From Duganella sp. Root1480D1 (GTDB lineage: Bacteria > Pseudomonadota > Gammaproteobacteria > Burkholderiales > Burkholderiaceae_D), in assembly GCF_001427305.1 (NCBI RefSeq), contig NZ_LMFZ01000004.1, forward strand, positions 178,812 through 242,811: a stretch of DNA of 64,000 nucleotides, in the 5' to 3' direction. Each line of letters opens with the position of its first letter. The stretch's first letter is position 1. Below the pieces are notes generated by a model. It ran no database searches. It was not told the DNA's origin and was given only the letters and a program-made list of their open reading frames with translations. Positions 27,299-37,124 of this stretch are shown one piece after another. The position numbers and the translations under genes were made by a program.

Positions 27299-28630
27299 TT
27301 AAACGCTACCACGCTTAGCGATCGACGCAAACGCAGCAAAATACTCAGGGAACGTCTTCGCGACGCATTTTGGATCATTGATCCGAACCTTGGCGCCCTG
27401 ACGGATAAATCCATCCAGCGACGCCAGCGAGAAGCACATGGCCATGCGGTGGTCATCGTAAGTATCAATGGCCGCAGGCAGCAGTGTGGCAGGCGGAGTG
27501 ACGGACAGCCAGTCCGCCCCCTCCTCCACCGTCGCCCCCAGCTTGCGCAGTTCGGTCGCCATGGCGGACAGGCGGTCAGTCTCCTTCACGCGCCACGATG
27601 CAATATTGCGCAAGGTAGTGGTGCCTTCAGCGTACAGCGCCGCCACGGCGATGGTCATCGCCGCATCCGGAATATGGTTAAAGTCCATGTCGACCGCCTT
27701 CAGCGGACCGTTCGCGCTGGCTTCGATCCAGTTATCGCCCATGACGATGGTCGCTCCCATCTGCTCCAGCGCCTGCGCAAAGCGCACGTCGCCCTGGATC
27801 GAGTTGTTGCCCACGCCCAGCACCCGCACCGGGCCGCGGCCAATCGCGCCGGCAGCCAGGAAGTAGGAAGCGCTGGAGGCATCGCCTTCCACATGAATGG
27901 TGCCCGGGCTCTTGTACGTCTGCCCAGCCGGAATGGTGAACGAAGACCAGCCATCCTGCTCCACCACGCCGCCGAAGCGGCGCATCAGGTTCAGCGTAAT
28001 TTCAATGTAAGGCTTGGAAATCAGCTCGCCTTCAACGTCGATGGTCACAGCCTGTTCGCGCGCCATCAGCGGCGCCACCATCAACAGCGCGGTCAGGAAC
28101 TGGCTCGACACATCGCCGCGCACGGACAGGCGCTGCGACTTGAACTCGCCGGTGCGGATATGCAGCGGCGGGTAGCCCTTGTTCATGGTGTATTCGATAT
28201 CGGCGCCGGCAGCATTCAGCGCGTCGACCAGGTCGCCGATCGGGCGTTCATGCATGCGCGGCACGCCATGCACCTTGAAGTCGCCGCCGATCACGGCCAG
28301 CGCAGCGGTCAGCGGACGGATCGCGGTGCCGGCGTTGCCCATGAACAGGTCGGCAGTGCGCAGCGGCCAGCTGCCTTTCACGCCCAGCACCACGTGCACG
28401 GTGCTTTCACCTTCACGATGTTCGGTCCAGTTCACACCCAGCGAGCGCAGTGCGGCCAGCATCACGGCAGTGTCGTCGGAGGCCAGCAGGTCGATGACGC
28501 GGGTTTCTCCCTCTGCCAGCGCGGCCAGCAGCAGGATGCGGTTGGAAATGGATTTCGAGCCTGGCAGGCGCACCGTGCCTTCGGCATGGGCGACCGGCAG
28601 CAGGTCGAGGTAATGCGGATAATCAGTCAT
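27299..28630 (-). CDS. aroA: 3-phosphoshikimate 1-carboxyvinyltransferase (EPSP synthase)
   Basis: A 443-residue enzyme that joins shikimate-3-phosphate and PEP in the shikimate pathway. Visible are [18 protein letters not shown] near residue 24 (catalytic Lys), the PEP site [32 protein letters not shown] and the loop WRVKETDRL. It lies nine bases after tyrA and is part of the pheA-hisC-tyrA-aroA cluster. The residue after GNAGTA is I, so this is the ordinary glyphosate-sensitive-type motif as far as can be seen. Confidence 0.96.
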   Translation of the reverse strand: MTDYPHYLDLLPVAHAEGTVRLPGSKSISNRILLLAALAEGETRVIDLLASDDTAVMLAALRSLGVNWTEHREGESTVHVVLGVKGSWPLRTADLFMGNAGTAIRPLTAALAVIGGDFKVHGVPRMHERPIGDLVDALNAAGADIEYTMNKGYPPLHIRTGEFKSQRLSVRGDVSSQFLTALLMVAPLMAREQAVTIDVEGELISKPYIEITLNLMRRFGGVVEQDGWSSFTIPAGQTYKSPGTIHVEGDASSASYFLAAGAIGRGPVRVLGVGNNSIQGDVRFAQALEQMGATIVMGDNWIEASANGPLKAVDMDFNHIPDAAMTIAVAALYAEGTTTLRNIASWRVKETDRLSAMATELRKLGATVEEGADWLSVTPPATLLPAAIDTYDDHRMAMCFSLASLDGFIRQGAKVRINDPKCVAKTFPEYFAAFASIAKRGSV

Positions 28631-28639
28631 GCGTGTTCC

Positions 28640-29653
28640 TTATTCTGCCGCCGCGTCTTTCGGCTGCGGCGGCTCAGCCGCCTCGATGGTCTCGATCCAT
28701 TGCCGGCGCGCGCGCTGGGCGTTGGCATAGGTAGCTTCAAGGGCGGCGGCGTCGCCAGCGGCAAGGCTGGCGCGCAAGCGGGTTAATTGTGCCAGATATG
28801 CATCCAGCTCAGTCAGGAGTGCGGCCTGGTTGGCGAGGCTGATGTCGCGCCACATTTCAGGCGAGCTGCCGGCGATGCGGGTGAAGTCGCGGAAACCGCT
28901 GGCAGCATATTGGAACAGCAAATCCGAGTGGGGCTTGCGCTCGATGTCGTCTACCAGCGCATAGGCCAGCAGGTGGGGAAGATGGCTGACGGCGGCGAAC
29001 ACTTTGTCGTGGTCTTCCGGGGTCAGGGTATGGATGATGGCGCCACAGGCTTTCCAGGCCGCCGCAACGCGCTCGACGGCGGTGGGGCCGTTCTCGGCCA
29101 GGGGCGTGAGGACGGTTTTCTTGCCTTGATAGAGGTCGGCGATGGCAGCGTCGGGGCCGTTGGTTTCGCGGCCGGCGATGGGGTGGCCGGGGACGAACTG
29201 GCTTACTCGCTCGCCCATGACGGCGCGGGCGGCGGCGGCGACGTCGGATTTGGTGCTGCCGGCGTCGGTGACGATGGTGCTGGCGTCCAGGTGCGGCAGG
29301 ATTGCTGTCAAGATGCGGCCTGTCTGCGCCACCGGCGCGGCCAGCAGGATCAGGTCGGCGCCTTTAATCGCGTCTTCAAACCGGCAAACCGGCCTGGCGG
29401 CCGTACCCGTCTGACCCGCAGGGTCAGACACCGATACGCGGCGGCCGCTGGCGAGTGTCTGACCCTGCGGGTCAGACACTGGGGTACCGGTTTGGGCGGC
29501 CGAGTCGATGATACCCAATTCGAGCGCCCGCGCCAGGAACGCCTCCGAGCGATCCACGCCAACAATATGCCGAACAGCGCCAGCCTGCCTCAGCGCCCGC
29601 GCAAACGAGCCGCCGATCAGGCCAACACCGAAAATAACAACCTTATTAAGCAC
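28640..29653 (-). CDS. tyrA: Prephenate dehydrogenase carrying an in-frame repeat-derived insert
   Basis: A 337-residue enzyme that oxidises prephenate to 4-hydroxyphenylpyruvate in tyrosine synthesis. The NAD loop is VVIFGVGLIGGSFA (5-18), HPIAGRE is the substrate-site His segment, and a helical dimer domain follows. Residues about 54-91, between IIDSAAQ and FEDAIKGADL, are encoded by a family-1 palindromic repeat and read partly as VSDPQGQTLASGRRVSVSDPAGQ. Removing them gives about 300 residues, the family's usual length. The insert falls in a surface loop after the first part of the Rossmann fold, so the enzyme may still work. The start overlaps hisC by eight bases. Confidence 0.93.
   Translation of the reverse strand: MLNKVVIFGVGLIGGSFARALRQAGAVRHIVGVDRSEAFLARALELGIIDSAAQTGTPVSDPQGQTLASGRRVSVSDPAGQTGTAARPVCRFEDAIKGADLILLAAPVAQTGRILTAILPHLDASTIVTDAGSTKSDVAAAARAVMGERVSQFVPGHPIAGRETNGPDAAIADLYQGKKTVLTPLAENGPTAVERVAAAWKACGAIIHTLTPEDHDKVFAAVSHLPHLLAYALVDDIERKPHSDLLFQYAASGFRDFTRIAGSSPEMWRDISLANQAALLTELDAYLAQLTRLRASLAAGDAAALEATYANAQRARRQWIETIEAAEPPQPKDAAAE
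29378..29493. repeat. REP/MITE-like repeat, family 1, inside tyrA
   Basis: About 116 bp with ends AAACCGGCAAACC and GGTACCGGTTT and two inner GTCTGACCC/GGGTCAGAC hairpins, closely matching the copy at 31888-31990 but with about 13 extra bases near one end. It lies within the tyrA reading frame without breaking it. Confidence 0.85.
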
Positions 29654-30764
29654 GATCCTCCGCCAGCGCCTTACGCAGCGCAGTAATCAGCACCGCATTC
29701 TCTTGCGGCAGGCCGATGGAAATACGCAGCCACTGCGGCAAGCCGTAGTTGCCGACCGGGCGCACGATCACGCCCTGCTTCAGCAGCGCCAGGTTGATAC
29801 GCGCACCAGCCGCATCATCGGAACCCACGCGCACCAGCACGAAGTTACCGTAGGAAGGCACAAACTCCAGTCCCATATCCTTGAACGCTTCCACGAACTG
29901 CTCGTACCCGGCAGTATTATTGGCTGCCGATTTCGACAGGAACTCCTTGTCATTCAGCGCCGCAATCGCCGCAGCCTGCGCCAGCGAGTTCACATTGAAA
30001 GGCTGGCGGATACGATTCATCAGGTCGGTCACTTCCGGCTGCGCCAGCGCGAAGCCCACACGCAGGCCGGCCAGGCCGTAGGCCTTGGAGAAAGTGCGCG
30101 ACACCAGCAGGTTCGGGTACTTCTTGACCCAGGCCGCCGACTCGTACTGGTCTTCCTTCTTCAGGAATTCGTTGTACGCCTCGTCCAGCACGACGACGAC
30201 GTTCGCAGGCACCTTCTGCAGGAAGGCTTCGATCTCGGCGCCGGTGACGAAAGTACCAGTCGGGTTGTTCGGGTTGGCGATGAACACCAGCTTGGTGTCC
30301 GCTTCAATCGCAGCCGCCATCGCATCCAGGTCGTGGCCATGGTTCTTGGCCGGCACCACGATGTGGCGTGCACCGATGCCCTGGGTCGCCAATGCGTACA
30401 CGGCGAACGAATACTGCGAATACACGACCGACTGACCGCGCTCAACGAAAGCGTGTGCAGCGATTTCCAGGATGTCGTTGGAGCCATTGCCCAGCGTGAT
30501 CCAGTCCATCGGCACGTCGTAGCGCTTGGACAGCGCCATTTTCAGTTCGAAGGCATTGGCATCTGGGTAGCGGCCCAGTTCAGCAGCGGCAGCGGCCATG
30601 GCCTTCTGCGCCGATTCCGGCACGCCGAACGGGTTCTCGTTCGATGCCAGCTTAACGATGGACTCTTCTTTCAGGCCGAATTCGCGCGCCACTTCGGAGA
30701 TAGGCTTGCCAGCCTGGTAAGGAGCGATTGCGCGAACGTATTCAGGGCCGTAATTCTTGGACAT
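29646..30764 (-). CDS. hisC: Histidinol-phosphate aminotransferase
   Basis: A 372-residue fold-type I PLP aminotransferase. Visible are KLASNENPFGVPESA, NPNNPTGTF (PLP-binding Asn), DEAYNEF and the PLP Lys in SRTFSKAYGLAGLRVG near residues 221-236. In this cluster (pheA-hisC-tyrA) the enzyme may serve both histidine synthesis and aromatic amino acid transamination; the second role is inference from context. Confidence 0.94.
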   Translation of the reverse strand: MSKNYGPEYVRAIAPYQAGKPISEVAREFGLKEESIVKLASNENPFGVPESAQKAMAAAAAELGRYPDANAFELKMALSKRYDVPMDWITLGNGSNDILEIAAHAFVERGQSVVYSQYSFAVYALATQGIGARHIVVPAKNHGHDLDAMAAAIEADTKLVFIANPNNPTGTFVTGAEIEAFLQKVPANVVVVLDEAYNEFLKKEDQYESAAWVKKYPNLLVSRTFSKAYGLAGLRVGFALAQPEVTDLMNRIRQPFNVNSLAQAAAIAALNDKEFLSKSAANNTAGYEQFVEAFKDMGLEFVPSYGNFVLVRVGSDDAAGARINLALLKQGVIVRPVGNYGLPQWLRISIGLPQENAVLITALRKALAEDRA

Positions 30765-30785
30765 GGATCTAATCTCTTTTAAAAG

Positions 30786-31859
30786 TCAGGTGAGGCTGGT
30801 CGGGTAAGAGCCCAGCACTTTGAAGAAGGCGGCATTGTCCTTGAGTTCAGCCAATGCCTTTGTCACGGACGGGTCTTGCACGTGCCCCTCTACGTCAACA
30901 TAGAAATAGTATTCCCACGTGCCGATGCGGGCCGGGCGCGACTCGAAACGCGTCATCGACACGCCATGCTTGGCCAGTGGCGCCAGCAACTGGTACACGG
31001 CGCCGGCTTTGTTCGGCACTGCGAGCACCATCGAAGTGTGGTCGCGGCCGGACGGGTTGGTCTGCAGGCAGCCGATCACCACGAAACGGGTGCGGTTGTG
31101 CGGGTCGTCCTGGATATGGGCATTCACCACGCCCAGCCCATATTGCGCACCGGCGTGTTCGCTGGCGATGGCGGCGATGGTCGGGTCGTCGCCCGCCATA
31201 CGCGCCGCTTCGGCATTCGAGGCCACGGCGCGGCGCTCGATATGTGGGTAGTTCTGGTTCAGCCACACCTGGCATTGGGCCAGCGCTTGCGAATGGGCGC
31301 AGATCACCTGCACGCCTTCCATGGTGCCGGTCTTGGTCATCAGGCTGTGGTGCACGGCAATCGCGATCTCGCCCGAGATCAGGCAAGGGGTGGCCAGCAT
31401 CAGGTCCAGCGTGCGGTTCACGGCGCCTTCAGAGGAATTCTCGACCGGCACCACGCCGAAATCGGCGGTACCGGCCTCCGTCGCGCGGAACACTTCATCG
31501 ATCGATGCACAGGGGATGCCATCGACAGCGGTGCCGAACTGCGCGTACACCGCCTGCTCGCTGAAGGTGCCGGCCGGGCCGAGGTAGGCCACGGTCACGC
31601 GGCGCTCCAGCGCGCGGCAGGCCGACATGATCTCGCGGAAGATGGTCTGCACTTCGCGGCCGCCCAGCGGGCCGGGGTTGCGGTCGGCCACGCCGCGCAG
31701 CACCTGGGCTTCGCGCTCGGGACGGAATACGGGCGCATTGGTTTCGGCCTTGACGTGCCCTACTTCCTGCGCCACTTTGGCGCGCTCGTTGAGCAACGCC
31801 AGGATTTGCGCGTCGATCGAATCGATCTTCTCGCGGAGGGGTTTCAGTTTGTCTGTCAT
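30786..31859 (-). CDS. pheA: Bifunctional chorismate mutase / prephenate dehydratase
   Basis: A 357-residue P-protein. It has an AroQ chorismate mutase domain (about 1-90, LREKIDSIDAQILALLNERAKVAQEVG) and a prephenate dehydratase domain (about 95-275, VAYLGPAGTFSEQA). A C-terminal ACT domain for Phe feedback (about 280-357) reads VPNKAGAVYQLLAPLAKHG and carries the ESRP motif in TRFESRPARIG. The start MTDKLKPL is chosen because the longer frame only extends into a palindromic repeat. There is no strong ribosome site before this ATG. Confidence 0.95.
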   Translation of the reverse strand: MTDKLKPLREKIDSIDAQILALLNERAKVAQEVGHVKAETNAPVFRPEREAQVLRGVADRNPGPLGGREVQTIFREIMSACRALERRVTVAYLGPAGTFSEQAVYAQFGTAVDGIPCASIDEVFRATEAGTADFGVVPVENSSEGAVNRTLDLMLATPCLISGEIAIAVHHSLMTKTGTMEGVQVICAHSQALAQCQVWLNQNYPHIERRAVASNAEAARMAGDDPTIAAIASEHAGAQYGLGVVNAHIQDDPHNRTRFVVIGCLQTNPSGRDHTSMVLAVPNKAGAVYQLLAPLAKHGVSMTRFESRPARIGTWEYYFYVDVEGHVQDPSVTKALAELKDNAAFFKVLGSYPTSLT

Positions 31860-31887
31860 TCGTTTGCGTTCACTTTGTGCGGGCTCT

Positions 31888-31990
31888 AAACCGGTAACCC
31901 TGTGTCTGACCCGCAGGGTCAGGCACCGATACGCGGCAGTCGCGGGCCAAAGTGTCTGACCCTGCGGGTCAGACACTGGTTTACCGGTTT
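31888..31990. repeat. REP/MITE-like palindromic repeat, family 1, long copy
   Basis: 103 bp with ends AAACCGGTAACC and GGTTTACCGGTTT and two inner GTGTCTGACCC/GGGTCAGACAC-type hairpins. It fills the gap between serC and pheA and abuts the serC stop. Confidence 0.87.
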
Positions 31991-33073
31991 TCAGCGCCCT
32001 GCAAATTCGTTCAAGTAGTCGACCAGCGCTTGCACGCCCTCGATCGGCATCGCGTTATAAATCGATGCCCGCATACCACCGACGGACTTGTGGCCCTTCA
32101 GCTGCAACAGCCCGCGCGCCTTCGCACCGGCCAGGAATGCTTCATTTTTCGATTCGTCGCGCAGGTAGAACGGGATATTCATGCGCGAACGATATTCTTT
32201 TGCGACGCGATTCTGATAGAAGTCGTCGGCGCCGAGCGCCTGGTACAGCAGCTCGGCTTTCTCAATATTACGCTTTTCCATGGCGGCGACGCCGCCCTGT
32301 TTCTTCAGCCACTGGAACACCAGGCCGGCGATATAGATGCCGTAGGTTGGTGGCGTGTTGTACATCGATTCGTTTTCCGCCACGTTCTTGAAGTCGAAAG
32401 CGGACGGGCAGAATGGCAGCGCCTTGCCGATCAGGTCATCGCGCACGATGACCACGGTGACGCCTGCCGGGCCGATATTCTTTTGTGCACCGCCGAAGAT
32501 CACGCCGTACTTGCTGACATCCACTGGACGCGACAGGATGTGCGACGACATATCGGCCACGATGTCGGTGTCGCCTTGCGCGGTCGGCACGAAGTTGAAC
32601 TCGACACCGTCAATCGTTTCGTTGGTGCAGATGTGGAGGTAGGAAGCCCCCGGGGTCAGCTTCCATTCCGCCTGGTCCGGCACGCGATCGAAACCGGTCG
32701 CCTGCGACGAGGCCGCCACGTTGACGCGGGCATAGCGCGCCGCTTCCTTGATCGACTTGCTGGACCAGGAGCCGGTCTGCACGAAATCGATGGTGCTGTC
32801 GGCGCCGCCGCTCAGGTTCATCGGCAGCACGGCATTCTGCGACAGGCCGCCGCCCTGCATGAACAGGATCCGGTAATTGTCCGGCACCGCCAGCAGCTCG
32901 CGCAGGTCGCGCTCAGCGGCTTTGTAGATCGAAATGAATTCAGGACCGCGGTGGCTCATCTCCATGACGGACATCCCGCTGCCCTGCCAGTCCAGCATTT
33001 CAGCGGCCGCCTGTTGCAGCACTTCCTTAGGCAGCACGGCCGGGCCGGCAGAGAAATTGTAGATGTTCGCCAC
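31991..33073 (-). CDS. serC: Phosphoserine aminotransferase
   Basis: A 360-residue PLP aminotransferase of the serine and pyridoxine pathways. Visible are [15 protein letters not shown] at the start, [28 protein letters not shown], the PLP Lys in [17 protein letters not shown] near residue 195 and [12 protein letters not shown]. It is first of the serC-pheA-hisC-tyrA-aroA run. Its stop touches a family-1 repeat. Confidence 0.96.
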   Translation of the reverse strand: MANIYNFSAGPAVLPKEVLQQAAAEMLDWQGSGMSVMEMSHRGPEFISIYKAAERDLRELLAVPDNYRILFMQGGGLSQNAVLPMNLSGGADSTIDFVQTGSWSSKSIKEAARYARVNVAASSQATGFDRVPDQAEWKLTPGASYLHICTNETIDGVEFNFVPTAQGDTDIVADMSSHILSRPVDVSKYGVIFGGAQKNIGPAGVTVVIVRDDLIGKALPFCPSAFDFKNVAENESMYNTPPTYGIYIAGLVFQWLKKQGGVAAMEKRNIEKAELLYQALGADDFYQNRVAKEYRSRMNIPFYLRDESKNEAFLAGAKARGLLQLKGHKSVGGMRASIYNAMPIEGVQALVDYLNEFAGR

Positions 33074-33092
33074 GTCAAAACTCCTTACTTGT

Positions 33093-33608
33093 TCACTTAG
33101 TTTGCTCTACCACGCGCTTGGCGCGCTCCTGCACCAGCTTTTGTGCCGCTTGGGCGCTTTCGCCCATCAGCATCGGCATCACTTCCAGCGACTTCTTGCC
33201 GGTCGGGCTGCGGTAGAAAGCCGTCAGGGCCTTCACGTCTTCCTGCGTGAAATGGCGCGCGTACAGCGGCACCACCTGGTTGTACAGTTCATCGACCAGC
33301 TTCGGATCGTTCAGGTCTTTTTGCAGGGCGGCGCTGATGACCGGCATGCGGCGCTCCACATTCGCCATTTCCGCCTTGCGCTGCTCGTCGTTGAATTTTG
33401 GATTATTGCGCACCACCGCTTCCGCGCGCATGCGCAGGATCTGCGGCAGCGCCTTAGCCAGGTTTTGCAGCGAAGTAGCCATATTGGCGCGTGCACCGGT
33501 GGTTTCCATCAGCTCGCGGATGGATGCCTCGCTCGCAGGGGCAGCAGGAGCTGCGTGGGCGGCGGCGGCGAAAGCAAATACTGCGGCGGCGAAGGCGGTC
33601 TTCTTCAT
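33093..33608 (-). CDS. Secreted DUF2059 protein (paralogue 1)
   Basis: A 171-residue protein with signal peptide [19 protein letters not shown]. The mature part carries the DUF2059 pattern: [10 protein letters not shown], then [40 protein letters not shown]. The function of DUF2059 is unknown; members are periplasmic and helical. It is a tandem paralogue of the next gene upstream, 12 bp apart, sharing the ARHFT and [12 protein letters not shown] segments. Confidence 0.87.
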   Translation of the reverse strand: MKKTAFAAAVFAFAAAAHAAPAAPASEASIRELMETTGARANMATSLQNLAKALPQILRMRAEAVVRNNPKFNDEQRKAEMANVERRMPVISAALQKDLNDPKLVDELYNQVVPLYARHFTQEDVKALTAFYRSPTGKKSLEVMPMLMGESAQAAQKLVQERAKRVVEQTK

Positions 33609-33620
33609 GCTTGCTCCTTA

Positions 33621-34154
33621 TTATTTACGGAACTGCTCCATTGCTTTCTGAATCCGCGGCATGGTCAGGCGCTGGCCAATGGCCATCGACTCCGCCATCA
33701 CCTGCGGCATCAACTGCATGCTCTTCATGCCGACCGGCGTGCGGTAGTAAGCCGCGATCTGCTTCAGTTCATCGGCGGTGAAATGGCGCGAGTACAGTGC
33801 GATCATTTCGCTTTCCATGTCAGCCATCAGGCCAGGATCGCTCAGGACGCCGCTCACCACTTCCGCCATTTTCGGCAGCTCGGCTTCCATCTTCAGGAGC
33901 ATTTCATGGCGCTGGGCGTCGTTCAGGCTGGTGTCGGCCTTGATCGAAGCTTCGATCTGCTGGCGCATGATGTTGGGCATGGTCCTGGACATCTGGTCCA
34001 TCGATGCTTTCCACATGCTGCGGTAATTCATCGCATCCAGCAGGTCGCGCACGGCGGCCGCGTTGGCCGGCGCCGGGGCTGGGACCGGGTCAGCGGCAAA
34101 CGCCCCCTGGGCCAGGGTGAAGGAAGCGATCAGGGCCAGGACGATTTTCTTCAT
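33621..34154 (-). CDS. Secreted DUF2059 protein (paralogue 2)
   Basis: A 177-residue protein with signal peptide MKKIVLALIASFTLAQGAFA and a short Pro/Ala stretch. The DUF2059 core follows: VRDLLDAMNY and MIALYSRHFTADELKQIAAYYRTPVGMKSMQLMPQVM. It is a diverged duplicate of the adjacent gene. A terminator after gyrA lies upstream, so this pair probably has its own promoter. Confidence 0.87.
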   Translation of the reverse strand: MKKIVLALIASFTLAQGAFAADPVPAPAPANAAAVRDLLDAMNYRSMWKASMDQMSRTMPNIMRQQIEASIKADTSLNDAQRHEMLLKMEAELPKMAEVVSGVLSDPGLMADMESEMIALYSRHFTADELKQIAAYYRTPVGMKSMQLMPQVMAESMAIGQRLTMPRIQKAMEQFRK

Positions 34155-34183
34155 TGCTTATTCGTTTTCCGAATTTGGTCGTT

Positions 34184-34228
34184 GAAAAAACTAACGGGCC
34201 CGGCCTGATGTCTCAGACGGGGCCCGTT
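34184..34228 (-). terminator. Rho-independent terminator after gyrA
   Basis: On the minus strand an AACGGGCCC arm pairs with GGGCCCGTT across a loop of about 23 bases and is followed by AGTTTTTT. It begins 12 bp after the gyrA stop. Confidence 0.88.
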
Positions 34229-34239
34229 GCGGGTCAGCC

Positions 34240-36861
34240 TTATTCGGCTGCTTCGCCGCCTTCAGCTTCCGCTTCCGGCTCGTCCGCGTCTGCTTCGACG
34301 ATGCGTTGCAAGCCCGAGAGCTTGGTGCCGTCCTCCACCGCAATCAGGGTCACGCCCTGGGTGGCCCGGCCCATCTCGCGGATCTCCGATACGCGGGTGC
34401 GGATCAGCACACCGCCGGTGGTGATCAGCATGATTTCGTCGCTTGCCTGCACCAGGGTCGCTGCCACCACCTTGCCGTTACGCTCGGAGGTCTGGATCGC
34501 GATCATGCCCTTGGTGCCGCGGCCGTGACGGGTGTACTCGGTGATCGGGGTACGCTTGCCGAAGCCATTCTCGGTGGCGGTCAGCACCGACTGCTGCTCG
34601 TTCTCCGCTACCAGCAGCGCGATCACGTTCTGGCCGTCTTCCAGGTTCATGCCGCGCACACCGCGCGCGGTACGGCCCATCGGACGCACATCGTTTTCGT
34701 CGAAGCGCACTGCCTTGCCGGCGTCGGAGAACAGCATCACGTCGTGCTTGCCGTCGGTCAGCGCGGCACCGATCAGGAAGTCGCCGTCATCCAGGTCGAC
34801 CGCAATAATGCCGGCCTTACGCGGGTTGCTGAAGTCCTTCAGCGGGGTCTTCTTCACAGTACCCAGGCTGGTCGACATGAAGACGTAGTGATCTTCCGGG
34901 AAAGTGCGGTTTTCGCCCGACAGCGGCAGCACCACGGTGATCTTCTCGTTGTCCTGCAGCGGGAACATATTCACGATCGGCTTGCCGCGCGAAGTACGCG
35001 AGCCTTGCGGCACTTCCCACACCTTCAGCCAGTACATGCGGCCGCGGTTGGAGAAGCACAGGATGTAATCGTGGGTGTTGGCGATGAACAGCTGGTCGAT
35101 CCAGTCTTCATCCTTGGTTGCCGCTGCCTGCTTGCCGCGGCCGCCGCGCTTCTGGGCGCGGTATTCGGACAGCGGCTGGGCCTTCATATAGCCCATGTGC
35201 GACAGGGTCACCACCATGTCCTGCGGGGTGATCAGGTCCTCGGTTTCGAGGTCGGTCGCATTGTTCTCGATATTCGAGCGGCGCGGATCCTTGTCGCCGA
35301 ATTCCAGCATCGAGGCATTCAGTTCCTCGGTGATGATGGCGGTCACGCGGGCCGGCTTGGACAGGATGTCCAGCAGGTCGGCGATCAAGGACATCACGTC
35401 CTTGTATTCGTTAACAATCTTGTCCTGTTCCAGGCCGGTCAGGCGCTGCAGGCGCATTTGCAGGATTTCGCCAGCCTGTTCGTCGGACAGCTTGTACAGG
35501 CCATCCGATTGCAGACCGTAGTGCTTCGGCAGGTGCTCAGGACGGAAGGCTTCGATACCGCCCTGGCCTTCTTCACCGGTGCGCTTCAGCATTTCGCGCA
35601 CGATGGAGGAATCCCAGCCGCGCGCCATCAGTTCCTGTTTCGCGATCGGCGGCGTAGGCGCAGCCTTGATGATTGCGATGAAATCGTCGATGTTCGCCAG
35701 TGCAACCGCCAGGCCTTCCAGCACGTGGCCGCGTTCACGCGCCTTGCGCAGTTCGTACACGGTACGGCGGGTAACGACTTCGCGGCGGTGCGACAGGAAG
35801 GTAGCCAGCAGGTCCTTCAGGTTCATCAGCTTCGGCTGACCGTCCACCAGGGCTACCATGTTCATGCCGAAGGTGTCCTGCAACTGGGTCTGCTTGTACA
35901 GGTTGTTCAGCACCACTTCCGGCACTTCGCCGCGTTTCAGCTCGATCACCACGCGCATGCCCGACTTGTCGGACTCGTCGCGGATATCGGAAATGCCTTC
36001 CAGCTTCTTGTCGCGCACGTTTTCGGCGATACGCTCCAGCAGGGACTTCTTGTTGACCTGGTATGGCAGCTCGTCCACGATGATCGCGGTGCGGCCGCCT
36101 TCCTTGCCGTATTCCTCAAAGTGGGTCTTGGCGCGCATGACGACACGGCCACGGCCGGTGCGGTAACCATCGCGCACGCCGGACACGCCATAAATCGTGC
36201 CGCCGGTCGGGAAGTCCGGCGCCGGGATCAGTTCGATCAGTTCATCGATCGTGCAATCCGGGTTGTTCAGTACGTGCAGCGCGCCGTTGATCACTTCCGT
36301 CAGGTTGTGCGGCGGGATGTTGGTGGCCATACCCACTGCGATACCGGACGAACCGTTGATCAGCAGGTTAGGAATCTTGGTCGGCAGGACGGTAGGCTCT
36401 TTTTCCTTGCCGTCGTAGTTGGGTGCGAAATCGACGGTTTCCTTGTCGATATCGGCCAGCAGTTCTGCGGAAATCTTGTCCAGGCGGCACTCGGTGTAAC
36501 GCATCGCCGCGGCGTTGTCGCCGTCGATGGAACCGAAGTTACCCTGGCCGTCGACCAGCATGTAGCGCAGGGAGAAGTCCTGCGCCATACGCACCAGCGT
36601 GTCGTAAATCGACGCGTCGCCGTGCGGGTGGTACTTACCCATGACTTCACCCACGACGCGGGCGCATTTCACGTAAGGGCGGTTCCACACGTTGTTCAGT
36701 TCGTGCATCCCGAACAGGACGCGGCGGTGTACGGGCTTCAGGCCGTCGCGAGCGTCCGGCAGAGCTCGGCCAACGATCACGCTCATGGCGTAATCGAGGT
36801 AGCTCTTGCGCATCTCTTCTTCGAGGGAAATTGGGATTGTTTCTTTTGCGAATTGATCCAT
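34240..36861 (-). CDS. gyrA: DNA gyrase subunit A
   Basis: An 873-residue type IIA topoisomerase subunit that breaks and rejoins DNA to introduce negative supercoils with GyrB. The N-terminal winged-helix part has [26 protein letters not shown] and the catalytic Tyr in [10 protein letters not shown]. The C-terminal half holds the beta-pinwheel repeats, with GyrA-box-like QKRGGRGK. The residue matching E. coli Ser83 is Ala (HGDASIYD), while Asp87 is kept. The start [10 protein letters not shown] is the usual family start; a longer frame adds 16 unconserved residues. The C-terminus is acidic (Glu/Ala-rich). Confidence 0.97.
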   Translation of the reverse strand: MDQFAKETIPISLEEEMRKSYLDYAMSVIVGRALPDARDGLKPVHRRVLFGMHELNNVWNRPYVKCARVVGEVMGKYHPHGDASIYDTLVRMAQDFSLRYMLVDGQGNFGSIDGDNAAAMRYTECRLDKISAELLADIDKETVDFAPNYDGKEKEPTVLPTKIPNLLINGSSGIAVGMATNIPPHNLTEVINGALHVLNNPDCTIDELIELIPAPDFPTGGTIYGVSGVRDGYRTGRGRVVMRAKTHFEEYGKEGGRTAIIVDELPYQVNKKSLLERIAENVRDKKLEGISDIRDESDKSGMRVVIELKRGEVPEVVLNNLYKQTQLQDTFGMNMVALVDGQPKLMNLKDLLATFLSHRREVVTRRTVYELRKARERGHVLEGLAVALANIDDFIAIIKAAPTPPIAKQELMARGWDSSIVREMLKRTGEEGQGGIEAFRPEHLPKHYGLQSDGLYKLSDEQAGEILQMRLQRLTGLEQDKIVNEYKDVMSLIADLLDILSKPARVTAIITEELNASMLEFGDKDPRRSNIENNATDLETEDLITPQDMVVTLSHMGYMKAQPLSEYRAQKRGGRGKQAAATKDEDWIDQLFIANTHDYILCFSNRGRMYWLKVWEVPQGSRTSRGKPIVNMFPLQDNEKITVVLPLSGENRTFPEDHYVFMSTSLGTVKKTPLKDFSNPRKAGIIAVDLDDGDFLIGAALTDGKHDVMLFSDAGKAVRFDENDVRPMGRTARGVRGMNLEDGQNVIALLVAENEQQSVLTATENGFGKRTPITEYTRHGRGTKGMIAIQTSERNGKVVAATLVQASDEIMLITTGGVLIRTRVSEIREMGRATQGVTLIAVEDGTKLSGLQRIVEADADEPEAEAEGGEAAE

Positions 36862-37124
36862 TGGCGGGTCGATCTTTTGTCTAGGCGTACAAGCCTGCGA
36901 TTTTAGCATGGCGCCCGGTGGCCTTGGAGAAAGTCATCGGGTTGACACAAAAGCACCTTATTATGACCGCTGCGTTGCAACAAAACAACATTTTGGTCAA
37001 ATGCGCGAAACTGGCCTTTTCCCCGACTTTTGATGCAGTTTTGCGAAATATGGCAAAATGGTCGAGAAACTAATGAAATAGATAGTTTTATCAGCGTTAC
37101 ACCCCGATTAAGGAAAAGACCAAT
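36862..37124. promoter_or_regulatory. Divergent control region between gyrA and ompA
   Basis: 263 bp with lower GC than the genes. It contains TTGACA at 36942-36947, though no good -10 at 16-18 bp follows, and an inverted repeat TTTTGC (37039-37044), 8 bp, GCAAAA (37053-37058) that could be an operator or small hairpin. AAGGA lies about ten bases before the ompA ATG. Both promoters are presumably here, but I could not fix either. Confidence 0.45.

Noticed and set aside
34306..36906. An 866-codon open frame antisense to gyrA
   Set aside because: Long antisense frames are expected in GC-rich genes; composition is His/Arg/Val-rich with no domain, no ribosome site, and gyrA itself is certain.
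36942..36970. TTGACA as the -35 of ompA
   Set aside because: The sequence 16-18 bp downstream (TGACCG region) does not resemble a -10, and TATTAT is only 11 bp away, too close.
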